Shown here: positions 12,501 to 25,296 of the stretch, one piece after another | How positions within the stretch are numbered: position 1 is the stretch's first letter | Layout of the letters: the number at the start of each line of letters is the position of its first letter | Source: Zelopaecilomyces penicillatus | Lineage: Eukaryota > Ascomycota > Sordariomycetes > Hypocreales > Pseudodiploosporaceae | Direction of reading: 5' to 3' | Length of the DNA: 64,000 nt | Assembly: GCA_005765155.1 (NCBI GenBank) | Contig: VCCP01000005.1 | Span: 682,001-746,000, forward strand | The notes under the pieces: generated by a model | Seen by the model: only the letters and a program-made list of their open reading frames with translations | The model's database searches: none | Told to the model about the DNA's origin: nothing | Translations under genes and position numbers: made by a program

Positions 12501-14391
12501 GTCCTTGTGAGACTGTCAGGCTGTTTGATTCCGTATCTGTCTAACATCTTGAATGAAATATAAGATACCCAATATGCGCGAGGGCCACAGTGGACTGTGT
12601 AGAATAATCTGCCATCAAAAGTTACACACAATTCGGAAAGAATCATGCCCGACCAAGATTTCCAGTGTTGAATTCGAGATATAATGTAAAACACAGTGCT
12701 CGATAACACCTATCCAAACGCCAGGCAAAGTTACATGCGGGTAGGACCCTGATTGCATCTCATGACCCGCACCATAGTATAGCTCTTCTCTTCTTTGGGC
12801 AGCTCCGATGGCCAGTACCACCGTGGTCGGAGAATTACTACGTCCTAGTACCTTATCTCTACATTGGGAACCAATTCACCAACCGCGAGATGTTGTCAAA
12901 AAGTGTTGTGCTAGCATCGCGGAATTTTCGCAGGAATTTTCAAACTAGAAGCATCGTCTTGATCATCTGCTTCTGGTAGGTGTAAGAGTCAACTACAGTT
13001 CCTCGTGGCTCTATCCTCCCTCGTCCATCCCTCGTCCAGAAATCAAGGCTACGCGACTCTAAACGAATTGGTGGATATGCATTAGGCTATTCGCATAGAT
13101 GCTTCATGCTGTTTGCTGTGCCCGAATAAAATGATATTACAAACCATCGTTTTGTTTTCATGTCTCATAAAGATACCGTCCACTTCCAGCCTGGTTCTGA
13201 CACATTTCAAGGTCGGCTACAACCAAACCTTGGAAGTTAGGTTGAGTTTGAGGATGCGATCTACAAGCGCCATTCCCGCTCCATCTACAGCGCCAAACAT
13301 TAATGCCAAGGCTAACCTGCTTGGAGGTGATTCATTCAATGCTGATGCGGCTCTGAGAAACCCCTCACAGCAGATGCATGCCAGCCTGGTCAAGAAATCC
13401 TACTCAGAGCGACTCCAATCAAGTTTACAGTGTACCGAGGCCGCCTTGCTCTATCTTCCCTGCTAATACTGACAACCATGGAGAATTATTAGTGCGTATT
13501 TCAAGCCTCACCTGTTTGTCAAACTGCCGATCTTTGGGCCTAGACGACCAGCCCAGTCTTCTAGACCAAGCCGATGGGCACTTGCATTGAGGGCCCGGTC
13601 GTGGGTCGGTGTCACTCGAGTGTCGCAAGATGTACAATGCAGATCGGATGCTTTCCATCCCGACTACCTATGCTGTGTTGCACAAAGCATTTCACGTAAA
13701 CTTCGGTGTTCGGTTTTGGCCTGAGCAAAATCCGCTGTGCATTTGCCTTGGATATTGTGATGCGAATCTTGCAGCATGCATGCAAGCTCACATTAACTTT
13801 CATTAACATTCATGCCCTCATCACATAAGCTTGAGAAAAACCAACTGGGCTTTCTCTTCAGCTTTACAACACCACAGGCCGATAAAATCCGGGGTGGGTT
13901 CAACGCGGGCTTGTGATGCGGAATGAAAGAACTTATTGGGATGTGTCTCTCAATGGCTTCACAAAGCCATTAGTGGTCTCATTAGTGTTGCTATTGGCCA
14001 AGACACCAGATGTATGAGCTCTGCCAGTGATATTCAACGGACTGGAGAGCTTGTTTCAACAACCTGCCAGACTCAAAACTCGGAAATTGCTGCAATGTGA
14101 TTCAATATAGCATCATGTTCATGTCCACTTTGATTCACCTTGAGAATCTATTGAGTAGCAAAGGATACTTAATACGAGTCAGATGCTGACTCCGTTTTCC
14201 GTGACAAATGAATGGGTCCATTCTCAGCAACGGAGGTGCAACCCCGATCCCCCGCATTCAATGGCCCGTCTGATATCTCGGTGCTCACGATGTCATCTCA
14301 TAGGCGCCGACACCAGTAAACTGGGTGCTGATGAAGCCATTTTGTGGAATGAATGACTTGGCGAGTTTTCTCCAACAACCAAAAACATTCG

Positions 14392-14398
14392 TATATAA
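14392..14398 (+). promoter_or_regulatory. TATA-like box upstream of the DUF1989 gene
   Basis: TATATAA lies 259 nt before the ATG at 14657. The position fits a TATA box followed by a leader of about 230 nt, with a C-rich stretch (CCCACCCTCC) between them. Start-site mapping is not available from sequence. Confidence 0.45.
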
Positions 14399-14656
14399 GA
14401 GCCACAGGTCTCTCCTCTACTTCGGTTAGACATCCACAAAATAGCTAGTCTCACCCACCCTCCAAAGCCTAAATCTTTTAATCAATATTAAAGGGCAAGT
14501 GTGGACTTGACTGCAACCAGACGAAGCAATCCAAACCACCGGGACGCCGACCTCGGATCCAGCACAGGAAAACGCTCAGCACAAGTTTATCAAACAACCT
14601 TTTGCACAATCTGATAAAAAAAAAGCCAAACAAGGGGTGAAAACAGAGCTTCGACA

Positions 14657-15887
14657 ATGACTCAGCTTGACCACGGCGTTAACCATACTGGTGAGGAGCG
14701 ACTCCAGGCCAGAAAGCCTGTTCCCAAGACGGTGCCGGCATACCTCCCCACGGCGGGATCACCCTTGGCAGTAGACAAGAGTGCCTATGCAGCGTTACAG
14801 AGTGCGCCTCGCGTGCTGGTAGATGAGTTCACGGTACCAATCCGATCCGGCAGGGCGTGGGAGGCGCCTGCTGGGTCGATTGTGAGCATCAGTACGCCCG
14901 AGGGTCCACAGGTCGGTATGTAACAGCCCTGTTCATTCCAGAAACCTATGATGTTCAAGAGCGTTGCTATCCAGTAGCTGGGTCATCATCGGCATTCTCG
15001 GGATCGCGCTGAGAAACCCTTTTGACCGCTGACCAGCCTTCCTCTCGCTTTCAATCAGGAGATCTAAATATCTGGAACCGACACAATCCGCGCGAACGGT
15101 TCTGGGCCAGCCGGACCAAGCAGCTCCACGCCTCACACGTCTCGACCTACGACCGACTATGGTCCTGCCTCCCCTACATGCGTCCGCTTGCGACCATTAT
15201 CCACGATAGCCTCGACTGGTATGGCGCGGATGAGCACGGCGGCCGCGTGCACGACCTGCTCGGCACGCGCTGCGACCCGTACATTAACACCGTGCTTGCG
15301 GGCGAGCAGTACGACTTCCATTGCCACTCTAACCTCACCCGCGCCGTCTTGCCGTTTGGCCTGTGCGAGTCTGACGTCCACGACGTCATCAACCTGTTCC
15401 AGGTTACTGGGCTGGACGAGCAAGGGCGGTATTTCATGAATCCGTGTCCAGCACAGCCCGGCGACTCGATAGAATTCCTGGCTGAGCAGGATCTTCTTAT
15501 GGCTTTAAGTGCGTTTCGTTTTTCTTAAAATTTTATGCATAATTGTGAACATTCAAAGTCTTTACTTTACTCCCACCCCCTTTTTTCCCATCTTTCCATC
15601 AATTTTCCTCGTCTTTACTACCCAACGTTCTATATCACTGACATCTGACCCATCTTGGTGTTTATCTAGGCACCTGTCCCGGCGGCGACCTCTCAGCTTG
15701 GGGGTTTGGCAGTGACAATGAGAAAGAAATGATCAAGTGCTGCCGTCCCCTCCACGTCAAGATATTCCAGCTCGAGGACAAGCAGCTTCTCCAAAACAGC
15801 GGTTGGAAACCCGCTGAACCATCTTCGTACAAGGGCATGCATGGGGTATTCTCCCCCGAGGGGGAGGCTGAACAAAACAAGGCATAA
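14657..15887 (+). CDS. DUF1989 (urea carboxylase-associated family) protein
   Basis: Three exons: 14657-14915, 15059-15508 and 15670-15887, giving 308 aa. Phases join correctly and produce conserved junctions (PQVGDLNIWN and MALSTCPGGDLSAWG). The protein matches the DUF1989 family, which in bacteria is often encoded near urea carboxylase and amidolyase genes and in fungi occurs alone. Cys, His and Asp residues recur in the core (YDFHCHSN, FGLCESDVHD, STCPGGD), suggesting a metal- or cofactor-binding pocket. The biochemical role of fungal members is not established; a link to nitrogen or one-carbon metabolism is only an inference from bacterial context. The gene stands alone behind a 5.8-kb gap and converges on RPT6. 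Confidence 0.85.
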
Positions 15888-16290
15888 AGGTAAAACAACA
15901 GTAGATAGGTTCATGGTCCGGGCTAGTATCTTGCATCATTAAACTATTAGACGTAGTACTATGCCATGATGTTGCTGGTTGTACCACTAACGTTGTTTCC
16001 TTCACGGGTAGAGTGAGATGGTAACAGGTAGTTGTGGTGCGTGAAGAAAGCAAAAGCGTTACACATGAATATCTCATCGCATCACATTCTACTTGGAGCT
16101 TGGGATGCAAGCAAAAGAGGGTTGGATGTCGGAATATGATAGTTGTGGTCATCAATGTTGCCCGAATAATGGTACAATTTTGCTATACCTACAACACCAA
16201 CTCCACTGCTGTCCTAGCCTTCTATCAAACCCTGAAGCATCTAAACCACGCACATTTTTTCCCCTAATGGGAATTGGGCGGTCTGAAAGA
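15888..16290. other. Intergenic region between convergent DUF1989 and RPT6 genes
   Basis: A 403-bp stretch between two convergent stop codons. It should contain both 3' UTRs. No gene is visible. Confidence 0.6.
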
Positions 16291-17522
16291 TTACTTCCAC
16301 AGCTTACCAAGCGACACCTCCTTGTCGTCGTGTTTGTTGAGAATCTTGGCCGTTGCCAACTCGAAATCTTCTTGTGTGACGTGGACTCTCCGCTCACGGA
16401 GGGCGTACATGCCAGCTTCTGTGCACACACCCTTGAGCTCGGCGCCGGAGCAGCCGTTCATCTTCTCGGCAATCTTTGTGAGGTTGATGCCTCTGGTCAG
16501 GTTCATCTTGCGACTGTGAATTCGGAGAATATCGGCTCGCGCCTCGACGCTGGGTGGGGGAAACTCGATCTTTCGGTCAATACGTCCGGGTCGTAGCAGA
16601 GCAGGGTCCAGGATATCGAGACGATTTGTTGCCATGATGACTTTGATGTTCTTGGTGGGTTCGAAACCGTCCAGTTGGTTCAGCAATTCCAACATCGTTC
16701 GCTGGACTTCGGAATCACCGCCAGAGGAGCCTTCTACTCGTGAGGAACCAATACTGTCGATCTCGTCCATGAAAATAATGGAAGGGGCGTGTTCTCGAGC
16801 CATGATAAACAGCTCTCGGACCATTCGGCTACCCTCACCAATATACTTCTGCACCAACTCTGAACCAGACACTCTGATGAACTTGCAGGCAGTATGATGG
16901 GCGACAGCCCTAGCCAGCAGCGTCTTTCCTGTACCGGGAGGACCGTAGAGCAAGACACCCTTTGGCTGTGCGATACCGAGCGACTCGAACAGTTCTGGGT
17001 GCTTGAGGCCGAGCTCGATAACTTCCTTGATCTCCTTGATTTGCTGATCCAGGCCACCAATCATGTCGTATGTGCTGTCAGGAACCTTCTCCACCATCAT
17101 GAGAGATACCAAGGGGTCGACTGATGATGGCAGCATCTTTTCGAGTTTGTAACTATCGGAGAGAAGCGTCACTCGCTTGCCAGGCGTGAGCTTGGAAACC
17201 TCGACATTGTCGGAAATATCGACAACTAGCTGAGAATGAGTTATGAAATTCACAGAAGGTAAGATAAATAGACACATGGCTGCTTACCGTATTTGCCCTC
17301 GGGATGAACCTTGACGAGAACCTTCTTGGTACCCATCACCTTGACCACTTCACCCACATACGACCCAGGCTGCTGCAGCAAGCCCAATTCTTCCCGGAGT
17401 AACCTGACGCGAGAGTTGTAGTCATTCCGTTGGGCTTCTAGACGGCGCAGAGCTGCTTGACCCTTGAGAATCTCGAGCTTCATCGCCTCGATCTTGTTGT
17501 GGTAGTACTCGTCGAGCGCCAT
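16291..17522 (-). CDS. RPT6: 26S proteasome regulatory subunit Rpt6 (AAA ATPase)
   Basis: Two exons, 17522-17288 and 17225-16291, with a 62-nt intron whose acceptor is CTAG; a nearby CAG would break the reading frame. The product is 389 aa, the normal length for fungal Rpt6. An N-terminal coiled coil (about 9-50) is followed by an OB-type domain and one AAA+ domain with Walker A GPPGTGKT (173-180), Walker B FMDEID (230-235) and the arginine-finger/second-region segment LLRPGRIDRKIEFP. Rpt6 is one of six ATPases that unfold ubiquitinated substrates and feed them to the 20S core in nucleus and cytosol. Sequence conservation is near complete along the whole protein. Confidence 0.97.
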
Positions 17523-19240
17523 GGTGGCGGAGCTCTCTCCCGGCGGAGGAATACAGACGGGATAGGGAAGGGGGGGAAAGGATGTATTGAGGCAGTTGTT
17601 GTGCCAATTTTCGCAAAAGAGGAATGGGCGCTTGGGGCGGGAGTGCGTAGATGCGAAAGCCGAGAGGGCGCGACTGGGGAGTAATGGCGCGAGGATTGGG
17701 CGATTGACGAACGTCGGGTTGATGAAGCTTCACCAAGGCTACAGCTCAGTCTCGTAAGCCCTTCCCACGCTCAGTGGAGCGCCAGGTTGGCAATTGGGAG
17801 TTGCAGGTTAGTGGCCGGAAAAACCATTTTGCCGAGGACCCTCCATTTTATCACCACTACCTGCAAGGTTGCGCACTGATGACACAACAGGCTAGCCGAT
17901 TTCCCATGAGAGCCTTGCAGGGCTGTGCGTAAACATGCGAGATCTGACATGGGGTATTGATGATGTCCATCGAAGAATAACTCAATCACATTGTAGGGCT
18001 TTGTTAATGGGCTATAATGAATTCTAGCGAATATACGCATTGGACTGCGCTGGGGATACTCTCCTGCTAGCCGGTCATACTGAGTTACAGGAACATAATC
18101 CCACACTTACAATCTCCAGCTCCACATACTCCGTAGACTTCCAGTTATTCTTGAGGAGCATGCATACTAATGTATATATAGACAAGTCTATCAAAGCTAG
18201 TATACTATATGAAATATCGGCCAAGTCTTCTATTGTTTTCTATAATCCTTCACAATCGTTGGAGTAAGTAATATTGAGCGACATTCAAGTCTGGTCGAGG
18301 CATTCATCATCCGACATATTGTATTGCCTCAGCTACCGAGTCCACTATAATATATAGGTAGCGCTACACACCGAGCAAATGACGTTGCCGCAGTTCACGC
18401 CAACGGTGCGCGCCGCATGTCACGGCACCTATAGTGGGTGCCAGACCAGGGCAGAAGGCTTGGAACTACGGCATCACAAGGCCCGGGTCGTGTGAACAGT
18501 GCGATACGCCATTGCACCTTTGTTCTGATGGCACCCTCCGCCGTTTCCGCCTAGCATCACCGTACTGTATGTAATAGTAGCCCTTTCAACACAGCCTTTC
18601 AGAGCCAAAAACAGCAGCCAGCCTTGTCACGGATAATAAGCGGCGGACGGTTCGTGTGTGAGCAGTTTGTCAAGTGAAATTACCACTGATAACCACCCGC
18701 TGAGCTCCAGTCAGCTTTGTCACTCCACAGTGACAGTGGACGGCAAGCGGGCGCCAAGACAACCCTGGAACCACTGGGAGGAGCTCTCGACTCCAAGATA
18801 ATAGGTGTACATACCTCAGATACCCTGCCTGGTCGGCTTTTCTTGGCCGTTGCATTTTCCAGCTCCTTCGTACACAGTTTTTGCCTTTTGCATATTCCGT
18901 GGCGGAACTGCAAGCAGCAGCAGGGCCAAGAATATAGTAACCGCTGCGACAAACAGCGGTGTCTGGTGCCTATCCCCAAACCCAGGAGCCCTTGTTCACC
19001 TCGAAATTTCTCATTGTTCTTTGTCCCAATGCGATACGCGATCGACGTCAACAGCCAGACCCCGTGCCCGCGACCCCTCCACCAAGTCCGCTAGCTCCAT
19101 CAACAGCCCGGACAAGGGACTGGATCGGTTCCCCTGGCTTCATTCATTAGCTCCTGCTGAGCCTCGCAGGTTGCCATCGACGCCGTGGACCTACCAACTT
19201 CTCCTGCTTCCAGCTGTTTTCGCTGAAGGCATAGGAGATC
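17523..19240. other. Divergent intergenic region between RPT6 and the VNX1-like gene
   Basis: A 1.7-kb stretch between divergent start codons, expected to contain both promoters and 5' leaders. The segment 18100-18360 is AT-rich. I see no gene and no clear proteasome-box (GGTGGCAAA) match. Confidence 0.55.
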
Positions 19241-22200
19241 ATGGATCCGCCACGACAGGACGACGCGGCGGCAGGGCAGCAGTCGGTGAATTCCTCTGCC
19301 ACGCCATCGCCTACGGATCTACGAACGCCATTACCGCGCAGTCAGTCTGCGACAGGTGTTGAATTTGAAGTGTTATCGGAAAGCTTCCAGTCTACCGACA
19401 CCATACGGCGGAGACCCGAGGGTTATGGTAAGTTTGATGAACCCCTCATGCTTCACCCTTTCTTTGGCTCCTGGTGCATATCTAACAGTGATTCTCTCTT
19501 GTGCGATTACAGGTACGGTTACAGGCCCTTCGACTGCGAGTAGTAGTCTAGTCTTGGGCGAAGCTTCTGCCGACCGACCCTACGGAAGAAGCAGTCAACA
19601 AACGATCCGGTCTAGCACCGGCACCAATACATCAGGTCCTGAGCGAAGCAAGTCTTATACCCGCCTCAGAAAGCCGCCTCTGTGTCGAAGGCCATCAGCC
19701 AACACGCCGCACAGGGGTGGAGTATTTTCTGCCGACGACGATGTCAATGAAGTCGAAGCTGATGCTGCTGAGCGCCGCTCGGGCTACACAACACGCCGCC
19801 GTCCGCAACTTGCCACCACTCTCCCCCGCGTGCCGTCGTTCCGCGCAGGTGAAGAGGAGGAAGAGCCTGAAAGAGAAGCACAGGCGGCTCCAGTCGAGGA
19901 AGAACTAGAGGAGGAGGAGCAAGAAGACATGCAAGAAGAAGATGACCATGTCGACAGTGATTCTGACGGAGAACTCAGTGATGCTGAGAGCTTTACTCTC
20001 AAAGATCGACAACAGGCTATCAATCAAACCCACCCTTTTGGTATTCGAGTATGGAAGCCCGCATTGTACAAAAAGGATCGCTCGATCCAGAAATTTGCCC
20101 AGCAAGATATTCACTCTTCGCCTGGCGGGAGGGTCAACAGTTGGCTACTCCTTTTTAACTTTCTCTGGACTCTTATGTTCGGCTGGTGGATGGCCTGCCT
20201 TGCCGCCTTGGGGGCAATCATTTGTCTTTTATTCGCCGCCTCCCCCAGCGGTAGAGAGTATGGAAGGGTCATGTGGGGCCTGGCAGGATATCTCTTCTAC
20301 CCGTTCGGAAAGTTTGTCCGCCTTGAGAAGGACGAGGCATACCTGGACGAAGATCAGGATGAAGGCAGAAGTATTTCCGAATACGAGCAGTGGCAGAATG
20401 GGGATCTTGAGTACGGCAGGCTCTTCTTTGGGCCTGATCGACACCGTTCCATTGTAGGACGTTCGAGGAGAAGCATCGACTCAGAACCCAGCGAGACGGA
20501 AAGCCTCCTCGGGCGCGGGCGCCGCGGTGAGGCAACCGATATGCATCCAAGAATGAAGAGACGGCTTTTTGGTCGCGGAGACTGGAACATTGGCCGAGTT
20601 ATTTTCTTCATCTTCTTCCATTGCCTTATCTCACCTTCTCTCATTATCGTTTCTGGCATTTGCTGGCTCCTTGTATTCACCATACCCATGGGCAAGGTTA
20701 CCATTCTCCTGTTTGATCACCTCAGGCGACACCCGCTTGCGCTGTCATTCGAGTCACACATCAGCTACGCCCGGATAGATGACGCGCCGGACTCTTCAAT
20801 CCTGGTCTGCACCTATCGAGCTGTCGGTTCCAAGTATTGGAAGTACACCATTGATGGAACGAACATTTTCCTCATCAATCTCATGGCTGTGGTAGTCTTT
20901 GTCATTGGCGATTGGTTGATCCTTGAACGTATCATGCATATAGAGGCCTTCATTACATCCCCTGCTTTCCTTTTCACTGGCGGCTTGCTTTCCATCATTC
21001 CGCTGGCATATTTCATTGGCCAGGCTGTGGCATCCATCTCAGCCCAGTCCTCCATGGGACTTGGTGCTGCCATCAATGCCTTGTTCGCAACAGTTGTCGA
21101 GGTCTTTCTTTATTGCGTTGCGCTCAACCAGGGCAAAGGTCAGTTGGTTGAAGGAAGCATCGTTGGCAGCATTTTTGCCGGTATCCTGTTCTTGCCTGGC
21201 ATCTCCATGTGCTTTGGTGCACTGAAGCGAAAGACTCAGAGGTTCAATGCAAAGTCTGCTGGTGTAACCTCCACCATGTTGCTGTTCGCAGTGGTCGGTG
21301 CCTTTGGTCCCACCTTGTTCTATCAAATTTATGGCACACACGAACTCAACTGTTTGGATTGTGAAGATTTCGGCTACATTGGCGGTCCTAACGAGGCAGG
21401 CCAGGCACGGGATTGCCGACGATGCTTTTTCTCCCAGACACCAAATCTCGATGATCGGTTTTATCTAGAGGCAGTGAGGCCATACTGCTACTTTGCCGCG
21501 ACTATGTTGTTTTTTTCCTACCTTATTGGTTTGTGGTTCACTCTTCGAACCCACGCCGCAGTCATCTGGAACGCTGAAGTGGAAGAGAAGAAGCATGAGG
21601 AGCCGATGCAAGCTTCGGTAGTGCGAGCCTCGCAGCCATCATTGGGCGAGAGCACGGGTGCTGATATTCGTGACACGCATCTTTACAAACGTATTCTCGG
21701 GCAGTCCCTGAAGCAGGTTGGCTTGCCTCAACGCCCCGAGGACTTCTCTCGACAGAGCTCGACTATAACTCAAGACATGACTGGCGCGAATGGCTTGCCC
21801 ACCCCTCACGTTGTTCCTCCTCATCCTGCCAACGAAACGTTGCGCTCGAGCCTCAAAGTCCCTGGTCTGAGCCAGGCGGATAACAATGTTCTTGTCCGCG
21901 AAGTTGCTGAGATTGCTGCCACAGCAGCCACCATTGCTTCGCGCGACCGAATGCGCAAACCATCCCACAATCCGTCTACGACCCCCATGCCAAAGCCCCA
22001 AGCCAGCCGAGCTGGTGTCTTCCCTGATGAAGAGGATGCTGCCACAGCAGGTGCAACAACAGCCCATGCAGGAGGCCATGGGGGGCATGATGCACCAAAC
22101 TGGAGTCGTACGAAGAGTGCCGTCATTCTGCTCGGTGCAACCATTCTATACGCCATTATCGCCGAAATTCTGGTAGACACGGTTGATGTTGTCTTGGAGA

Positions 22201-22773
22201 GCTTCGCAATTGACCAAAAGTTTTTGGGTCTCACGCTATTTGCCTTGGTGCCCAACACGACTGAATTCCTGGTATGTACATCTTGTGTTTTCGTAACTCG
22301 TTTTGATTTCTGGATGCCAGTTCTAACAAATCCTTTGTATACAGAATGCCATCTCCTTTGCCATGAATGGAAACATTGCCTTGTCCATGGAGATTGGTTC
22401 CGCCTACGCCCTTCAGGTCTGCTTGCTGCAGATTCCCTGCTTGGTTCTCTACTCGGCATTGTGGCCCAACATTCCTGCCGGCTCTGATGCTGAACATTAC
22501 ACATTCTCACTGCTCTTCCCGCAGTGGGATATGGTGACGGTTATTCTGTGCGTGTTTTTGCTCAGCTACGTGTACGGAGAAGGAAAGAGCAACTACTTCA
22601 AGGGCAGCATCCTCATGTTGACATATTTGGTTGTGGTGATTGGATATTACTTCAGCGGTTTCACGGAGGATGTCTTGGGCATGCAGCGATTCGACAAGAT
22701 GGGTGCAGATGGCAAATACCAGGCTTTTAAGACGATTGGAAGATCCACGAGAGGCGCGGCGTTTCAAGCCTAG
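19241..22773 (+). CDS. VNX1: VNX1-like vacuolar cation/H+ exchanger (CaCA superfamily)
   Basis: Three exons: 19241-19427, 19513-22271 and 22345-22773; product 1124 aa. The N-terminus (1-260) is Ser/Arg-rich and then strongly acidic (runs of Glu near 175-215). Hydrophobic segments start near 270, and a second group near 425-455. Two CaCA alpha repeats are recognisable: GAAINALFATVVEVFLY near 570-590 and PNTTEFLNAISFAMNGNIAL spanning the exon 2/3 junction near 977-997. A long Ala/Pro/His-rich cytosolic loop separates the two halves. Yeast Vnx1 is a Na+,K+/H+ antiporter of the vacuolar membrane with the same two-part layout, so vacuolar monovalent cation or Ca2+ exchange is the likely role. Ion choice cannot be read from sequence. 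Confidence 0.88.
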
Positions 22774-23548
22774 GAGTGGCTTTGATCCTGAAGCGGATAT
22801 CTACCCAACAGATGTCATGGACGGCGTCGCATTACAACATGGCATAGTTGTGGTTGTCGCTAACAGGCGTCTTGCCAGCGCCAGTTTCGGGAGGGGTGGA
22901 TGAATAGGGGACGGGCGACTTTTCGTACACATTTTGGCTGGTTTGTCGGTTGCGAGTCTATTCTTTTTTTTTTCCTTTTCCGGTTTTCATTATTTGTCTG
23001 CAAGGCGCCAGAGGTGGTCCATTCTGAGGGGCCACCATTGTTGCTTGATGGGTTTACTGGTACATACAATCAGCATTGTTAGGTCGTTAATAGGGTTCTA
23101 TGGAAGCATGAGACATTGGTCTCCTCTTGGCAATATAACGGGATTTTCTTTTTACATTCTTAAACCCTTCTAGGGAATCATTGATTGTCCAGTGTTCAAG
23201 GTGTTGTTGTTGTTGCTGCTGTTGCTGTTTATTGAATGGCTATTTCATGCCGTCTAGGCTTCCACTAGTAGAGATTCGGAAAGGGTCGGAACTCGCAATC
23301 TGTAAGAGGCTTGCAACGGCCGGTTTCGCAGTTGGGTGCGTGTAAGGTAGGCTGACGACATTGACATGTGTAGGGCGTAGGAAGTGACTTGGGATCCACA
23401 GGCAAAGGCGTCGCATTAAGTAGGATCAACGAAAAACTGGAGTAGATTTGTCAATGAAGACACGATCTAATAGTAAGTTGATAATAACCACAATCCCCAT
23501 TGAATTTCAATTATTTGCATTTCATCACATACTTCTCATCCCATTCCA
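22774..23548. other. Intergenic region between the VNX1-like and MFS genes
   Basis: Contains the 3' UTR of the exchanger gene and the promoter of the transporter gene, both on the plus strand. A GTT/GCT triplet repeat lies at about 23201-23230. No gene is seen. Confidence 0.55.
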
Positions 23549-25296
23549 ATGGCGCCCAGTAATGCTACACATCGTCCAACCACTTCCCACCCATCATCAT
23601 TGTCATCATCATCCATCGCCCTCCAGGATCGCTCCGTCAGTCAAGAGGGCAACAACATCAACACAGCTCACCACAGCTGCGGCCCAGCACTTCCCACTGC
23701 CACCAGCTTGATTCTACAAGACGAAATCGATGTTTCTTCAATAAATGGCAGACCTGGGTTTTCTCTACCGCCGGTGGATAGAGGAAAAGATGCGTGGTTG
23801 TTTCTAGCAGCGTGCTTTGTGATGGAAGCACTCGTCTGGGGTAAGCAAACCCCCCAAAGACTGTTTTTTGTTGGGTATCAAAATCAAATCATATTGGTTC
23901 AATCATCGTTTATTGGGAGTGTGGCTATTGAGTATACGCTCTCCGTCATCATACTCTCTCTGACTTGAGATTCTCAACCTGGAAAAAAAAACTCATGAGA
24001 AGAATAATGACTTACACGACATTAATTCACTCTAGGCTTTCCGTTTGCATTTGGCATCTTCCAAGACTACTACCGCACTCATGAGCCCTTTGCAGGGTCC
24101 TCCCAAATCGCCATCATCGGCACATGCGCCATGGTAAGATAAAAGACAAACAACCTTCTCTCCATACAAAAGATGCAAAGGATCCTTCTTTACTAACCAC
24201 TTCTCCCCCTATTCTACAGGGCATCATGTATCTCGACATCCCCCTTGTCATCGCCTTCCAACGCATCTACCCTCACCCCACCAAATACGCTCCCGCCGCT
24301 GGCCTCCTCCTCATGTGCGTCGCCCTCGCCGCCAGCTCCTTTTCCCAAAACGCCTCGCACCTCGTCGCCACCCAGGGCGTTCTCTACGCCATCGGTGGCT
24401 CCATCTGCTACTGTCCATGTATGATTTACATGAACGAGTGGTTCGTCGAGCGCCGGGGCCTTGCGTACGGCGTCATGTGGTCTGGCACGGGGCTTGGTGG
24501 CTTCACCATCCCGCTGGTTCTTGAGTTCTTTCTCGGCCGGTACGGCTTCCGCACCACGTTGCGCATCTGGGCTACGGCTTTGTTCGTTCTGGCGTTCCCG
24601 CTTGTTTGGTTCATCAAGCCGCGTTTGCCGGCGTCTGCAACGAGTCACATCAGGCCGTTTAACCTGGGCTTTCTGCTCAACCGGCCGTTTGGGCTCTACC
24701 AAGCCGCCAACGTCGTTCAGGCTGTGGGCTTCTTCTTGCCGGGTATCTTTCTGCCTGCTTATGCTCGTTCCGCTCTTGGAGCTGGTCAATTCCCATCCGC
24801 GCTGACCCTGCTCGTGCTCAACGTTGGCAGCGTCTTTGGTTGTGTCGTCATGGGCGCTTTAATCGATCGTCTGCACGCTACAACTTGCATAATGATCTCC
24901 AGCTTGGGCACAGCAGTAGGCACGTTTATTCTCTGGGGGTTTAGCACGAACCTGGCCGTGCTCTACCTCTTCTGCATCGTCTATGGCGTTTTTGCAGGTG
25001 CATACACGTCAACATGGCCAGGCATCATGAACCACATGACTTCCATGCGCAGAGCGACGAGCGACAGCGGAAATACATTCGATCCAACCATGGTGTTTGG
25101 CCTCCTCTCCGCAGGACGGGGCATTGGTAACATTGCCGCAGGGCCTCTGAGCGAAGCCCTCATTAAGAACATGCCGTGGAAAGGAGAGGCATTCGGCGGT
25201 TATGGCAGTGGGTACGGAACCTTGATTGCATTTACGGGCACGACGGCGGCGATTGGCGGTGCAAGTTTTGTGTTTCGCAGAATCGGATGGATGTAG
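23549..25296 (+). CDS. MFS transporter, monocarboxylate-transporter type
   Basis: Three exons: 23549-23840, 24036-24133 and 24220-25296, giving 488 aa. Joins restore family-typical sequence around the first membrane helices (LVWGFPFAFGIFQDYY and CAMGIMYLD). After a Ser/Thr-rich N-terminus of about 75 residues there are roughly twelve hydrophobic segments. The loop after helix 4 reads NEWFVERRGLAYGVMWSGTG, the pattern of fungal monocarboxylate-permease-like (MCT/Mch) proteins. The substrate is unknown; many fungal relatives do not carry carboxylates. It sits 0.8 kb downstream of the exchanger gene with no biosynthetic partner next to it. Confidence 0.85.

Larger units (their letters stand above)
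8869..14656. other. 5.8-kb stretch without recognisable gene
   Basis: This is the largest gap in the window, between two divergent genes. Frames of 60-180 codons exist on both strands, but those I checked begin with TTG or GTG, are low-complexity (Pro/His/Ser) or resemble no protein. The stretch contains a run of 23 Gs (9526-9548) and AT-rich patches. It may hold long 5' UTRs, promoters or a non-coding RNA, but nothing in the sequence proves that. Confidence 0.5.
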
